Below, piece after piece: positions 1 through 8,795 of a DNA stretch of 64,000 bases. Origin of the DNA: Arthrobacter sp. PM3 (GTDB lineage: Bacteria > Actinomycetota > Actinomycetes > Actinomycetales > Micrococcaceae). The DNA lies in assembly GCF_003352915.1 (NCBI RefSeq), contig NZ_CP022314.1:1983012-2047011 (forward strand), written 5' to 3'. The translations under genes and the position numbers were made by a program. Every line of letters begins with the position of its first letter. Positions within the stretch are counted from its first letter, which is position 1. The notes beneath the pieces were generated by a model, which had not been told where the DNA came from, made no database searches, and saw nothing but the letters and a program-made list of their open reading frames with translations.

Positions 1-354
1 CGCGCTGCCGCCGAGCAGCGGCGCCATGGAGTGCCAGCGTGCGATCTCACAGCCGTCGGTCCGGCTGAACCGGCAGTTGACCTCGCGGCCCAAGTACGTG
101 CCGGTCACGACGGCGGTCTGCGGGCCGCCGTACTGCTGCGTGCACAGCGGCGGCGGCCCGGGCTTGGGGAAGAAGATGGCCTCGCCGTGGCGCCGGACCG
201 CGTCGAGCGCGGCGGCCGGATCGGGAACCGTGGAGGCGGGGGAGGAGGTGCCGTCGCCGGCCTGCAGCCGGAAGGTGTACTCCGGGCCGCCGGGAGTCTC
301 GGTCAGGCGGATGGTGAGGTCGACGTCGTACTGCGGATCGGCGGTGCCCGTCAT
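1..354 (-). CDS. Subtilisin-inhibitor-like (SSI family) protein, 3' end cut by window edge
   Basis: The reading frame runs leftward from an ATG at 354 and stays open to base 1, so the last part of the protein lies outside the window. The 118 visible residues contain CTQQYGGP, then a glycine-rich turn, then FSRTDGCEIARW. This is the cysteine and tryptophan pattern of Streptomyces subtilisin inhibitor-type serine protease inhibitors. The same block (CTQQYGGPETA, then SKKDGCEIAAW) occurs in the lipoprotein at 1303-1890, so the two are paralogs. This copy has no signal peptide, so it would be cytoplasmic if the start is right. Its ATG overlaps the stop of the upstream gene by four bases (ATGA), implying translational coupling. 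The family call is by motif only. Confidence 0.65.
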   Translation of the reverse strand, partial: MTGTADPQYDVDLTIRLTETPGGPEYTFRLQAGDGTSSPASTVPDPAAALDAVRRHGEAIFFPKPGPPPLCTQQYGGPQTAVVTGTYLGREVNCRFSRTDGCEIARWHSMAPLLGGSA

Positions 355-1298
355 GTGGATCCCTTCGCGCTGTTGTCCGGAGGCAGGTTCCGGGCCGCGG
401 CGGCCAGCAGGGGCGCCAGCTCCTGCAACAGGCGCTGCCGGAGCTCCTGCGACTCGGCCGCGAAGGCCCGCTGGTATTCAACGTACTCGGCTTTGCCCTC
501 CGGCGTCTCGATCCGGATGGCTGGATAGCCCCATTCCGCGAGGTCGTAGGGCGAGGCCTGCATGTCCATGGCCCGGATCCGCCAGGACAGTTCGAAGCAG
601 TCCATGACGAGCTCGCTGGGCAGCAGCGGAGAAAGTTTGTAGGCCCACTTGTAGACGTCCATGTTGGCGTGCAGGCAGCCGGGCTGCTCCATGGTCCGCT
701 GGTTCTCCCGACTGGGGACCAGGCTGTTCAGCGGCACCGCGTCCGGGGTGTAGAACCGGAAGGCATCAAAGTGCGAGCACCGGATCCGGTTCTCCTCTAC
801 GACCTCGTCGGTGCGCCCGGCCCCCAGCCGCAGCTGCAGGTATTCGTGCCGGAGTTCGAACTTGTCCTGGCGGTAGACCATGGCCCACTCGTGCAGCCCG
901 AAGCAGCCGAACTGGGCCGGCCGCGCCGCGGTCCCGGACAGGATGATGCCGGCGAACTGCAGTGCCTCCCGGCGGTCCCGGAGGAAGGCCTCGACGTCGA
1001 CCGTCACCGCCGGCAGGTCCGCCGGCAGCCCGGCGGCGGCGCGTTCGCCGTCGTCGGCCGCGCGGTAGTACTTCCAGCCGGTCCGCGCCGCCGCCTCGGC
1101 GCCGGAGAGCACGACGCCGGCGCCCGGGTGCCAGCGCAGCAGCTGGCCCGGCTTCTGGGTGTAGTAGGTGAAGAGGAAGTCCTCCACCGGGTGCTTCCGC
1201 CCGGCCGAGCGGCGTTCAAGGTAGGGGTCGGCGTAGCGGCGGACACGCTGCTGATGGGCTGCCTGGCGCGGCAGCCACTCGTCCTGCGGGAGATGCAA
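351..1298 (-). CDS. Putative 3-methyladenine DNA glycosylase-like protein
   Basis: An approximately 315-residue soluble protein with a conserved block HPVEDFLFTYYTQKPGQLLRWHPG near the start and CLHANMDVYKWAYKLSPLLPSEL in the second half. Actinobacterial proteins of this type are usually labelled 3-methyladenine DNA glycosylase, but I see no classical HhH-GPD or AAG motif, so the enzymatic role is unproven. An in-frame ATG at 1364 would overlap the neighbouring SSI-like gene by 62 bases. I prefer the TTG at 1298, just after that gene's stop (1303), although its ribosome binding site is weak. It lies in one leftward operon between two SSI-like genes. Confidence 0.6.
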   Translation of the reverse strand: MHLPQDEWLPRQAAHQQRVRRYADPYLERRSAGRKHPVEDFLFTYYTQKPGQLLRWHPGAGVVLSGAEAAARTGWKYYRAADDGERAAAGLPADLPAVTVDVEAFLRDRREALQFAGIILSGTAARPAQFGCFGLHEWAMVYRQDKFELRHEYLQLRLGAGRTDEVVEENRIRCSHFDAFRFYTPDAVPLNSLVPSRENQRTMEQPGCLHANMDVYKWAYKLSPLLPSELVMDCFELSWRIRAMDMQASPYDLAEWGYPAIRIETPEGKAEYVEYQRAFAAESQELRQRLLQELAPLLAAAARNLPPDNSAKGST

Positions 1299-1302
1299 GG
1301 TT

Positions 1303-1890
1303 CTAGCTCGCCCCTGCCGAGGAGCCCAGGACATCCTTGGCGGCGTTCCATGCGGCGATTTCACAGCCGTCCTTCTTGCTGTAGCTCGCCTGGACCGCCT
1401 TGCCGTCCACGACGCCGGTGATGGTCGCCGTTTCCGGGCCGCCGTACTGCTGGGTGCAGACCCGGTCCTTGCCGGCCGGGACGGGGGCGAGGATGGCCGG
1501 GTTCTTCTTGATGGCCGCGCAGGCCGCAGCCGGATTGGGATGCTGGCTTTCGGCTGCGGGTACCCCGTTTTGGCAGACCAGCGTGAAGCTGGTGGCCGGG
1601 CCGGTTTCGGTCGGCTTGATCATGATCGCGAGCTCGGCGTTGCCCTGGCCCGGTCCGGACGGCAAGGGCGTCGCGGACGGTGACGGTGCCGCCGCCGTCG
1701 TCTCGGTGTCCGGCGACGGCGACCCGCTCGGGACCCCGGGTGAGGTGCTCGTGGAGGTGGCCGACGTCGAACTTCCTGTGGGGGAGGGGGAGGGGCCGCC
1801 GTTCGGCGTGCAAGCGGCCAGTCCGGCCACGGCCATCAGCGCGGCCGTCAGAACTAGTGCCGGGTGGCCCGATTGCGTGCGCATCAGCAA
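1303..1890 (-). CDS. Secreted SSI-like lipoprotein
   Basis: 195 residues. The N-terminus has a signal peptide ending in a lipobox (LAAC, Cys about 27). A Ser/Thr/Pro-rich linker of about 50 residues follows, then a C-terminal SSI-like domain with CTQQYGGPETATITG and SKKDGCEIAAW. The predicted protein is tethered to the outer face of the membrane and may inhibit extracellular serine proteases. The linker is typical of surface lipoproteins that must span the cell wall. It is the first gene of a three-gene leftward operon whose third gene (1-354) is a paralog without a signal peptide. Whether the reactive-site loop is functional cannot be judged from sequence alone. Confidence 0.75.
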   Translation of the reverse strand: MLMRTQSGHPALVLTAALMAVAGLAACTPNGGPSPSPTGSSTSATSTSTSPGVPSGSPSPDTETTAAAPSPSATPLPSGPGQGNAELAIMIKPTETGPATSFTLVCQNGVPAAESQHPNPAAACAAIKKNPAILAPVPAGKDRVCTQQYGGPETATITGVVDGKAVQASYSKKDGCEIAAWNAAKDVLGSSAGAS

Positions 1891-1911
1891 TCCTCCTCTG
1901 TTTCGCCCAGT

Positions 1912-2439
1912 CTACCGCCGGGGCGCATCTTCCGACCCGGGCCGTGTGGCCGCGATCAGGTCCATCATGGACGCGTGCAGCCGGCCGACCTCTTCGCGGG
2001 TCAGCCCCAGCCGCGCCATCATGATCCCAGGGACGGCGGTGGCCTGCTCCCGGAGGGCGGCTCCGCGCGGAGTCAGCCGGACATCCAGGGTGCGCTCGTT
2101 GCCCTCCATCCGCTGGCGCGTGATGAATCCGGCGGTCTCGAGCCGGCGCAGCAGCGGCGAGATGGTGGCCGGTTCCTGGGCCAGGGCGTCGCTGATGTCA
2201 CGGACGGACCGCGGGCTGGCTTCCCAGAGGCACAGCATGACGAGGTACTGCGGGTGGGTCAGGCCGAGTTTGTCCAGGACGGGCTTGTAGGCGCCCACGA
2301 CGCTTCGGGAGGCTACGGTCAGCGCGAAGCACAGCTGCTGTTCCAGGAGGAGGTCGTCCTGCGCAGCCCGGGAGTCCGGGGATTCCGGGGCTCCGTTTAC
2401 CGGGCGTGCTGCCTGGGCTCCGGGAGTTTGTTCGGTCAC
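1912..2439 (-). CDS. MarR-family regulator of the OhrR type
   Basis: A winged-helix regulator of about 175 residues. The block LEQQLCFAL, followed by YKPVLDKLGLTHPQYLVMLCLWE, matches OhrR proteins, in which the Cys in LCF is the peroxide-sensing residue. The DNA-binding part is ISDALAQEPATISPLLRRLETAGFI. A TTG at 2454 would lengthen it by five residues, but AAGGAG lies inside that longer frame, five bases before a GTG at 2439, so GTG is the likely start. It diverges from a small gene at 2520. A perfect palindrome between them is the probable operator. No ohr peroxidase gene is adjacent, which is unusual for OhrR. Confidence 0.82.
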   Translation of the reverse strand: MTEQTPGAQAARPVNGAPESPDSRAAQDDLLLEQQLCFALTVASRSVVGAYKPVLDKLGLTHPQYLVMLCLWEASPRSVRDISDALAQEPATISPLLRRLETAGFITRQRMEGNERTLDVRLTPRGAALREQATAVPGIMMARLGLTREEVGRLHASMMDLIAATRPGSEDAPRR

Positions 2440-2457
2440 ATCGGCTCCTTCCAAAGG

Positions 2458-2490
2458 TTAGTGCACTAATGATTAGCGTACACTGGGATG
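2458..2490. promoter_or_regulatory. Palindromic operator between the MarR gene and the small gene at 2520
   Basis: TTAGTGCACTAA at 2458-2469 is a perfect 12-bp palindrome. It is followed at once by TTAGCGTACACT, an imperfect second copy of the same half-site. It lies about 18 bases upstream of the MarR gene start and 50 upstream of the rightward small gene, where an autoregulatory MarR dimer would bind. The assignment to this regulator is by position. Confidence 0.6.
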
Positions 2491-2519
2491 AGTGTCTTGT
2501 TCCCCAGGAAAGGATAGCC

Positions 2520-2744
2520 ATGGCCAAGGAGAATGCCGCCGAGAGGTTCATGCGGGCCACCGGGAAGCTGCGGGCCATTTTCGGCCCGGCCAACCGCAGT
2601 GAGCTCGGCCATGAGATGACGGAGCAGAACCGGCGGCTGCTGGCGATGCGGCAGGCCGAGACCGAGCAGTGGGAGACCGTCCACCGGCCCGACGGCAGCA
2701 CCTATGTGGTGCCCCGCAACCCGGAGGACAAGTCGCTGCGCTAG
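2520..2744 (+). CDS. Small conserved hypothetical protein (KLRxxFGPANR family), copy 1
   Basis: 74 residues starting at an ATG preceded by GGAAAGG with good spacing. It has no signal peptide or membrane segment and is charged and probably soluble. Its core KLRAIFGPANR is shared with the next gene, and the C-terminus ends HRPDGSTYVVPRNPEDKS. It diverges from the OhrR-type regulator across a palindrome, so it may be controlled by it. I do not recognise a function. Confidence 0.7.
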   Translation: MAKENAAERFMRATGKLRAIFGPANRSELGHEMTEQNRRLLAMRQAETEQWETVHRPDGSTYVVPRNPEDKSLR

Positions 2745-2863
2745 CCGCGATGCCCCGCATTTCCGCCCGGGCCATTTGCCGCCGTCGGGCGTAAAATGAG
2801 GGCACTGACACACCGTTGTGCAGCATCCTGAACCACCCGCGACGAAGAAAGGGGGTGGGACAA

Positions 2864-3082
2864 GTGACACGTGCAGTAAAAGCTTTCATGGATAAGACCG
2901 ACAAGCTTCGGCTCCTGTTCGGACCCGCGAACCGGGGCGACACCGCGGCGCCTGTGGTTCACCGCCATGACGATTTCGAGCACGCCTCGGAAGATGACCT
3001 GGCAGGCTTCGAAGTCGAGACGGACTCGCACGGGCACCACTACGCTGTCCGGAAGACGGACCTCGGGAAAGAGGCGGTCTGA
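2864..3082 (+). CDS. Small conserved hypothetical protein (KLRxxFGPANR family), copy 2
   Basis: 72 residues from a GTG with a purine-rich ribosome binding site (AAAGGGGGTGGG) upstream. It carries KLRLLFGPANR near residue 20 and an acidic second half ending in DSHGHHYAVRKTD, parallel to DGSTYVVPRN of copy 1. The two genes are tandem paralogs 119 bases apart and end at a strong terminator at 3124-3155. The function is unknown. The shared C-terminal pattern (D-x-x-G-x-x-Y-x-V) suggests a small conserved fold. Confidence 0.68.
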   Translation: MTRAVKAFMDKTDKLRLLFGPANRGDTAAPVVHRHDDFEHASEDDLAGFEVETDSHGHHYAVRKTDLGKEAV

Positions 3083-3123
3083 CGGCCGCGCCCCGGCCCC
3101 GGACGTGGCGAACCAACGGCACG

Positions 3124-3155
3124 AAAAAGGGAGCGGCTCACGCCGCTCCCTTTTT
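3124..3155. terminator. Bidirectional intrinsic terminator
   Basis: AAAAAGGGAGCGG, a six-base loop, then CCGCTCCCTTTTT. The stem is perfect, with an A run on one side and a T run on the other, so it can end transcription from both the small gene pair and lysC, which converge here. Confidence 0.9.
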
Positions 3156-3179
3156 AGTGCCGTTTTTGGTGGCTGCCGC

Positions 3180-4538
3180 TTAGCGGCCGGTGCCGCCGTA
3201 GACAGTGGCCTCGTCCTCGCTGTCCAGGTCGAAGGCCTTGTGGATGGCGCGGACGGCGTCGTCGAGCAGGTCGGCGTGGGTGACCACCGAGATGCGGATC
3301 TCCGAGGTGGAGATCATGTTGATGTTGATGCCGGCCTCGGAGAGGGCCGCGAAGAAGCGCGCGGACACGCCCGGGTGCGAACGCATGCCGGCGCCGATCA
3401 GCGACAGCTTGCCGATCTTTTCGTTGTATTCGATACTCTCAAAGCCGATCCGGTCCTGCGCGGCGTGCAGCGCGGCCAGGGCCTCGGCACCCTCGACGAT
3501 CGGGAGGGTGAAGGAGATGTCGGTCCGGCCCGTGCCGTGGGTGGAGACGTTCTGGACGATCATGTCGATGTTGGAGTGCGCATCCGCGATCACCTGGAAG
3601 ATCGCCGCAGCCTTGCCGGGGATGTCCGGGACGCCGACCACCGTGACTTTGGCTTCGGAACGGTCGTGTGCAACACCGGAGATGATTGGCTGCTCCAAGG
3701 CAACTCCCTCTTGGGTCGTGATCTTGTCATCGGCGCCGGGCAGGACCCAGGTGCCTTCATTCTGGCTGAACGAGGAACGGACGTGCAACGGGACCCCGAA
3801 GCGGCGGGCGTACTCGACGCAGCGCAGGTGCAGGATTTTGGCGCCCGAGGCCGCCAGTTCCAGCATTTCCTCGCTGGAGATGCGGTCGATCTTCTTCGCG
3901 GACGGGACGACCCGCGGGTCGGCCGTGTAGACGCCGTCGACGTCGGTGAAGATCTCGCACACATCGGCGTCCAGTGCCGCCGCGAGGGCCACCGCCGTCG
4001 TGTCCGAACCGCCGCGGCCGAGCGTCGTGATCTCGTTGGTGGTGCGGCTCATGCCCTGGAAGCCGGCGACGATCGCGATGTGCCCCTTGTCCAGGGCGGT
4101 GCGGATGCGGTGCGGGTCGACGTCGATGATGCGGGCTTTGCCGTGGATGCCGTCGGTGATCATGCCGGCCTGGGAGCCGGTGAACGACTGGGCCGAGGCG
4201 CCGAACTTGTTGATGGCCATGGCCAGCAGCGCCATGGAGATGCGTTCGCCGGCAGAAAGGAGCATGTCCATTTCGCGGGCCGGGGCGGAATCGGTCACCT
4301 GGCCGGCGAGGTCGAGGAGCTCATCAGTGGTGTCACCCATGGCGGAGACGACCACCACCACTTCATCGCCGGCGTTGTGGGCATCCACAACCCGCCGGGC
4401 GACGCGCTTGATGCCTTCTGCGTCCGCCACCGAGGAGCCGCCAAACTTCTTCACGACAAGGTGCTTGGTGGTGGCGGCCGTGACGGGCAGCGTCTGCGGC
4501 TGCGATCCGGGCTGGACTTCGGTCGTGGGCAAACTCAT
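3180..4538 (-). CDS. lysC: Aspartate kinase
   Basis: 452 residues. It phosphorylates aspartate in the first step of lysine, threonine, methionine and diaminopimelate synthesis. The amino-acid kinase domain has KFGGSS at residues 31-36 and [16 protein letters not shown] in the middle, with [13 protein letters not shown] for substrate and nucleotide contacts. Two ACT domains follow ([18 protein letters not shown] and [20 protein letters not shown]), which in this family bind feedback inhibitors. GAGGGTG precedes the ATG. The N-terminus is about 25 residues longer than the usual family start at the KFGGSS strand. The common neighbour asd is not beside it here. Confidence 0.96.
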   Translation of the reverse strand: MSLPTTEVQPGSQPQTLPVTAATTKHLVVKKFGGSSVADAEGIKRVARRVVDAHNAGDEVVVVVSAMGDTTDELLDLAGQVTDSAPAREMDMLLSAGERISMALLAMAINKFGASAQSFTGSQAGMITDGIHGKARIIDVDPHRIRTALDKGHIAIVAGFQGMSRTTNEITTLGRGGSDTTAVALAAALDADVCEIFTDVDGVYTADPRVVPSAKKIDRISSEEMLELAASGAKILHLRCVEYARRFGVPLHVRSSFSQNEGTWVLPGADDKITTQEGVALEQPIISGVAHDRSEAKVTVVGVPDIPGKAAAIFQVIADAHSNIDMIVQNVSTHGTGRTDISFTLPIVEGAEALAALHAAQDRIGFESIEYNEKIGKLSLIGAGMRSHPGVSARFFAALSEAGININMISTSEIRISVVTHADLLDDAVRAIHKAFDLDSEDEATVYGGTGR

Positions 4539-4683
4539 TCGCGCACCCTCACTGGATCATCGGGGTTCTGGGCCAGGCAACCAAACGGCGCGACGGCGTA
4601 ACTTCTCAGCCCAGTTTATCGCCGCGCACCCTGCACCGCTGAATTGTGACCGAATGGCAGACACCCCGCTGCTCCCTCCTCAC

Positions 4684-4879
4684 GGGACATGCTCATTTTT
4701 GGCGGTGACGAGTGGGCATAGGGGTGCTATGTCCAGTGGTGGGGCCCGCCGCGGGGCATGTCCCGTGGGCTGGCTGGGACGGTCCGTGGGACATGCTCAT
4801 TTTTGGCGGTGACGGGTGGGCATAGGGGTGCTATGTCCAGTGCTGGGGCCCGCCGCTGAGCATGTCCCGTGGGCTGGGC
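4684..4879. repeat. Intergenic repeat family A, locus 1 (two 104-bp units)
   Basis: Two direct units start at 4684 and 4788, each opening with GGGACATGCTCATTTTT, followed by GGCGGTGACG. Each unit holds a nested inverted pair, GGGCATAG and CTATGTCC, and closes with GCATGTCCC, which inverts the opening GGGACATGC. The gap between recR and lysC (4539-4932) holds no gene. Related units occur at 8796-8996. Confidence 0.85.
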
Positions 4880-4932
4880 AGGGCCTCGATGCTAGTGCGG
4901 TGCGACCACGGCAAATTCCATGGTCCGGTCCT

Positions 4933-5532
4933 TCAGCTCAGCGCGTTCCGCCGTCCCTCGAAAGCCCTCCCCAGGGTGACTTCGTCGGCGTATTCCAGGT
5001 CCCCGCCGACCGGCAGACCGGACGCAAGCCGGGTGACGGCGACCCCGATCGACTTGAGCATCCGGGCCAGGTAGGTGGCCGTCGCCTCACCCTCGAGGTT
5101 GGGGTCGGTGGCGATGATGATTTCCTGGATGGCGCCGTCGTTGAGCCGGATGAGCAGTTCACGGATCCGGAGCTGTTCCGGCCCGACACCGGCGATCGGG
5201 TTAATCGCGCCCCCGAGGACGTGGTACCTGCCCCGGAACGACCGTGTGCGTTCCACCGCCAGCACGTCCTTGGACTCTTCCACGACACAGATCACGGAGG
5301 GATCCCGGCGCGGGTCACGGCAGATGTTGCACAGGTCCTGCTCCGTTACGTTTCCGCAGACACTGCAGAATTTGACCCGCTCCTTGACGGTGGTGATGGC
5401 GTCGACGAGCCGCTTCATGTCCTGCGGATCGGCCTCAAGGATGTGGAAGGCCAGCCGCTGGGCAGATTTAGGTCCGACGCCGGGTAGGCGCCCGAGCTCG
5501 TCGATCAGCTCTTGAACCGCACCTTCGTACAC
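4933..5532 (-). CDS. recR: Recombination mediator RecR
   Basis: 199 residues, the usual length. RecR acts with RecF and RecO to load RecA at gapped DNA. Visible parts in order are a helix-hairpin-helix region ([20 protein letters not shown], residues about 13-32), a four-cysteine zinc finger (FCSVCGN and LCNIC), and a Toprim domain beginning [17 protein letters not shown], with [16 protein letters not shown]. It lies 51 bases downstream of dnaX in the same direction, the usual actinobacterial pairing. Confidence 0.97.
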   Translation of the reverse strand: MYEGAVQELIDELGRLPGVGPKSAQRLAFHILEADPQDMKRLVDAITTVKERVKFCSVCGNVTEQDLCNICRDPRRDPSVICVVEESKDVLAVERTRSFRGRYHVLGGAINPIAGVGPEQLRIRELLIRLNDGAIQEIIIATDPNLEGEATATYLARMLKSIGVAVTRLASGLPVGGDLEYADEVTLGRAFEGRRNALS

Positions 5533-5583
5533 AATGTCCTCGTTCGTTTGGGGTGGGGCCGGGGCCAGCCGGCAGGAGGTGGG

Positions 5584-8500
5584 CTAGAAGCGTGGCGGCA
5601 GCGGGCTTCCGTCCAAGGACCGCTCTTCAACGAGTTTTCCGCCGAGAATGCGCTCGACGGCGGCCCGGCCGAAAACGCCCGACTCCTCGATCGTTTCGTC
5701 GTCGGCGCTCGGAACGTCCTGGACATAGGCGGCAGCCGCGGCAGCCGCCCGGGCGGGGGCTTTGGCCCGGCCGGCCTCGGCTTCCGGACTGTTGGACAGC
5801 CGCTGATACAGGCTCTGCCTGCCGGTCGTCGCGGCGGCTTCGGCAACCGCCGTCGCCTGAACCGCATTCGCCTGAACCGGGGGCGCTGCCGGGGCGGCAA
5901 CGGCCGAAGACTGCGGGACAGCCCGCGCACCGGCCGGTGCCGCGGCAGGCTCAAGGCGGCCGACGTGCTCCGCCGCCGTCCCCGACGGGCCGGACACGAC
6001 GCCGGCGTACTCCGGGATCTGGGCCGCGGCCGGCTCGTAGTGCACGGGTGCCGGCTGGGGCTCCGGCGCCGGCGGCGCAGGATCCGGCGTGCCGTACCGG
6101 CCGACGTTGGATTCCTTGCCGACCGTCCAGATGCCGGGCGACTCTTCGATGGCGCGCGCCCACGGGTCGGCGGGTGCGTCCGGGCCTTCGGGGGACCTGC
6201 GGGCGGCGGAACCGCCGTCGCCGGATCCTGCCGGGGCAGGGGACTTTCGCGCCGGGGCGGGGGCTGCTGGCTCGGCGCGCCGCGGGATGGGGGCCGGGGA
6301 CGGGTCCCAGTCCATGGGCGGCTCTTCGTCCAGCGGCGGGGCATCCTCATCCAGGGGCGGGCCCCAGTCATCATCGGGGTAGGCGTAGGAACCTGTCTGT
6401 TCCGCAGGGCCGTCCGACGGTGTGGGCCGGGACGGTGCGGGTGGGGACACAAGCGGCTGGGGTGCCGCGGGCTGGCGTTCCGCGGTCTGCCCGCCCCGGG
6501 CCGGGGGCTCGGCGTCAAAGTCGGGGGCACGGTGCTCCACTGCGGGCGGGGCGCTGGTCGCCGGAGCTCCGGGTTCGGCGGAGGCGGGGGCGGGCGGCCT
6601 CACGGTCGAGGCGGCGTCCGGAACGTGCGCCCGGGCCGGGGCCTCGGGCGGGACTGCACCAGTGTGTGCCGCCGGCGGTGCGGCAGCGGCCGGAGCCAGC
6701 CCCCAGGCGACGTCGGCAGAGGACGCCGGGATTTCCCGGCTAGCGGGCGCTTTTGGGTTTGGCTCAGCGCTCGCTGCACTGCTGTTGCCGCCGGCGACGG
6801 CGCGGATCTGGCAGTCGATGCCGATCGTTTTGTGGATGGCCTGCCGGAGGTTGTCGGCGTGGTCGGCCCGCCCGAAGGCGCCCGCCAGCCCGGCCGTGGT
6901 GAATGCGAGCGTCAGGACGTGGTCCTCGAAGTGGCCGACCTGGGCGTTGGGCTCCACGAGCGCCCACGTGCTGCGCTTGATCTTGGTCAGCGTCTGCAGG
7001 ATGTCGGGCCAGGCACGGCGCAGGACCTCGACGTCGGCTCCGGAACCCGACACCGGGGCGGGGGCGGCGGTGGCAGGGGTTGCGGCTGGAGCGACGGCGG
7101 CCGGGGCGGGCTCGGACCGCACGGGGGCGGACGGGGAAAGTTCGGGCGCAGCGGGTGCGGCCGGCTCGGCGGCCCGGGCCGCGGCCGGCGCGGGACCGGG
7201 CTCGCGCTTGCCGGCCGCCGGCTCGTCGACGGGCCAGTCGCTCGTGCTGAGCCGCGGCGCTGTCAGCGGTTCCCTGACGGGTTCGGCCTGCCGCGCCGGC
7301 TCGGCCTGCCGCGCCGGCTCGGGCTGCCGCGCAGGCTCGGGGGACGCAACCGGCTGCGGAGCCGGCGGCTGATCGGCCTGCGCCGGCGAGGGGTGGGCGG
7401 CCGCAGCGGCCCCGGCAGGGGGAGCTCCGACGTCGTTCCCGGCATAGTTAAGGCGCCGCTCGACGCGGTCGATCCGGGCGGCGATGCCGCGCTCGGTCTG
7501 TTCGGAGCTGGGCAGCAGGATGCGGGCGCACAGGAGCTCCAGGTGCAGGCGCGGCGAGGTGGCACCGGTCATGTCGGTGAGGGCGGTGTTGGTGACGTCC
7601 GCGGCGCGGGAGAGCTCGGCCGCGCCGAGGTTGTGGGCCTGGTTCTGCATCCGGGCGATCTGGTCCGCCGGCATGCCGCGCAGGATGGACTGGGCGCTCT
7701 CGGGCATCGCCTGGACGATGATGAGGTCGCGGAAGCGCTCCAGAAGGTCCTCGACAAAGCGGCGGGGGTCGTGGCCGGTCTGGATGACACGGTCCACGGC
7801 ACGGAAGACTGTGGCGGCGTCGGACGCGGCGACGGCTTCGACGACGTCGTCCAGCAGGGACGCGTGCGTGTAGCCCAAGAGGGCGACCGCGAGCTCGTAG
7901 TCCAGGCCGTTCGGGCCGGCGCCGGCCATGAGCTGGTCCAGCACAGAGAGGGAGTCGCGGACCGAACCTCCGCCGGCGCGGATGACGAGCGAGAGCACGC
8001 CGGGGGCGACGGGGACGTTCTCCTGGGTGCAGAGCAGCTCCAGGTACGCCATCAGCGGCTCCGGCGGCACCAACCGGAAGGGGTAGTGGTGTGTGCGGGA
8101 ACGGATGGTGCCGATCACCTTGTCCGGCTCCGTCGTGGCGAAGATGAACTTGATGTGCTCCGGCGGCTCTTCGACGATCTTGAGCAGGGCGTTGAAACCG
8201 GCCGAAGTGACCATGTGGGCTTCGTCGATGATGAAGATCTTGTACCGGTCCCGGACCGGGGCGTAGGTGGCGCGCTCGCGGAGGTCGCGGGCGTCGTCCA
8301 CGCCGCCGTGGCTGGCGGCGTCGATCTCGATCACGTCGAGGGAGCCGGCGCCGCCGCGGGCGAGTTCGACACAGCTCGGGCACTTGCCGCAGGCGGTGTC
8401 CGTGGGGCCCTCGGCGCAGTTCAGGCACCGGGCCAGGATGCGGGCGGAGGTGGTTTTGCCGCAGCCGCGGGGGCCGGAAAAAAGGTACGCGTGGTTGACG

Positions 8501-8610
8501 CGGTTCTTGCGCAGGGCCGTCATGAGGGGCTGGGTGACGTGCTCCTGCCCGATGACGTCCGCGAAGGAATCGGGGCGGTATCTACGGTAGAGGGCAGTAG
8601 TAACAGTCAC
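5584..8610 (-). CDS. dnaX: DNA polymerase III subunit gamma/tau
   Basis: 1008 residues. It is the clamp-loader ATPase of the replicative polymerase. Walker A is GPRGCGKT at residues 46-53. A zinc-binding module (CAEGPTDTACGKCPSC) follows, then Walker B IFIIDEAHM and the ARIL sensor region. Beyond about residue 390 the protein becomes very rich in Ala, Pro and Glu for some 250 residues, is interrupted by a folded segment (VEVLRRAWPDILQTLTKIKRSTWALVEPNAQV), and ends in another low-complexity tail. I did not identify a frameshift signal for a separate gamma product. The SRP RNA gene lies immediately upstream on the same strand. Confidence 0.96.
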   Translation of the reverse strand: MTVTTALYRRYRPDSFADVIGQEHVTQPLMTALRKNRVNHAYLFSGPRGCGKTTSARILARCLNCAEGPTDTACGKCPSCVELARGGAGSLDVIEIDAASHGGVDDARDLRERATYAPVRDRYKIFIIDEAHMVTSAGFNALLKIVEEPPEHIKFIFATTEPDKVIGTIRSRTHHYPFRLVPPEPLMAYLELLCTQENVPVAPGVLSLVIRAGGGSVRDSLSVLDQLMAGAGPNGLDYELAVALLGYTHASLLDDVVEAVAASDAATVFRAVDRVIQTGHDPRRFVEDLLERFRDLIIVQAMPESAQSILRGMPADQIARMQNQAHNLGAAELSRAADVTNTALTDMTGATSPRLHLELLCARILLPSSEQTERGIAARIDRVERRLNYAGNDVGAPPAGAAAAAHPSPAQADQPPAPQPVASPEPARQPEPARQAEPARQAEPVREPLTAPRLSTSDWPVDEPAAGKREPGPAPAAARAAEPAAPAAPELSPSAPVRSEPAPAAVAPAATPATAAPAPVSGSGADVEVLRRAWPDILQTLTKIKRSTWALVEPNAQVGHFEDHVLTLAFTTAGLAGAFGRADHADNLRQAIHKTIGIDCQIRAVAGGNSSAASAEPNPKAPASREIPASSADVAWGLAPAAAAPPAAHTGAVPPEAPARAHVPDAASTVRPPAPASAEPGAPATSAPPAVEHRAPDFDAEPPARGGQTAERQPAAPQPLVSPPAPSRPTPSDGPAEQTGSYAYPDDDWGPPLDEDAPPLDEEPPMDWDPSPAPIPRRAEPAAPAPARKSPAPAGSGDGGSAARRSPEGPDAPADPWARAIEESPGIWTVGKESNVGRYGTPDPAPPAPEPQPAPVHYEPAAAQIPEYAGVVSGPSGTAAEHVGRLEPAAAPAGARAVPQSSAVAAPAAPPVQANAVQATAVAEAAATTGRQSLYQRLSNSPEAEAGRAKAPARAAAAAAAYVQDVPSADDETIEESGVFGRAAVERILGGKLVEERSLDGSPLPPRF

Positions 8611-8643
8611 AGATAAACCCTACCAATCGGCACAGACATAAAA

Positions 8644-8731
8644 GACCCCTCATGCACCCGCCAGAGCCCGTTTACCCTTGCTACCTTCCGGTCCTGGGGG
8701 AGTTCAACAGGATGACGCCACATGAGGGGCC
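8644..8731 (-). ncRNA. ffs: Signal recognition particle RNA (small bacterial 4.5S type)
   Basis: Read leftward, the sequence has terminal arms GGCCCCTCATG and CATGAGGGGTC that pair. Between them is the SRP hallmark hairpin CAGGACCGGAAGGTAGCAAGGG, interrupted at GGAAG. This GGAA tetraloop and asymmetric bulge is the Ffh-binding site. A T-rich stretch follows the 3' end. Its place just upstream of dnaX is common in high-GC Gram-positives. Ends are set by the limits of pairing. Confidence 0.93.
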
Positions 8732-8795
8732 GTCAGCAAGTTTACCCGACGTTTGGGTGTGCCCCGAATCGGTCCGGTTCCCGCCTGCCCCCGGC

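Noticed and set aside
2967..4601. A 544-residue + strand frame over lysC
   Set aside because: It lies antisense to a clear aspartate kinase and shows only Gly/Asp/Val shadow composition.
5512..8616. A 1034-residue + strand frame over dnaX
   Set aside because: It is a mirror of the Ala/Pro/Glu-rich dnaX codons; no motif supports it.
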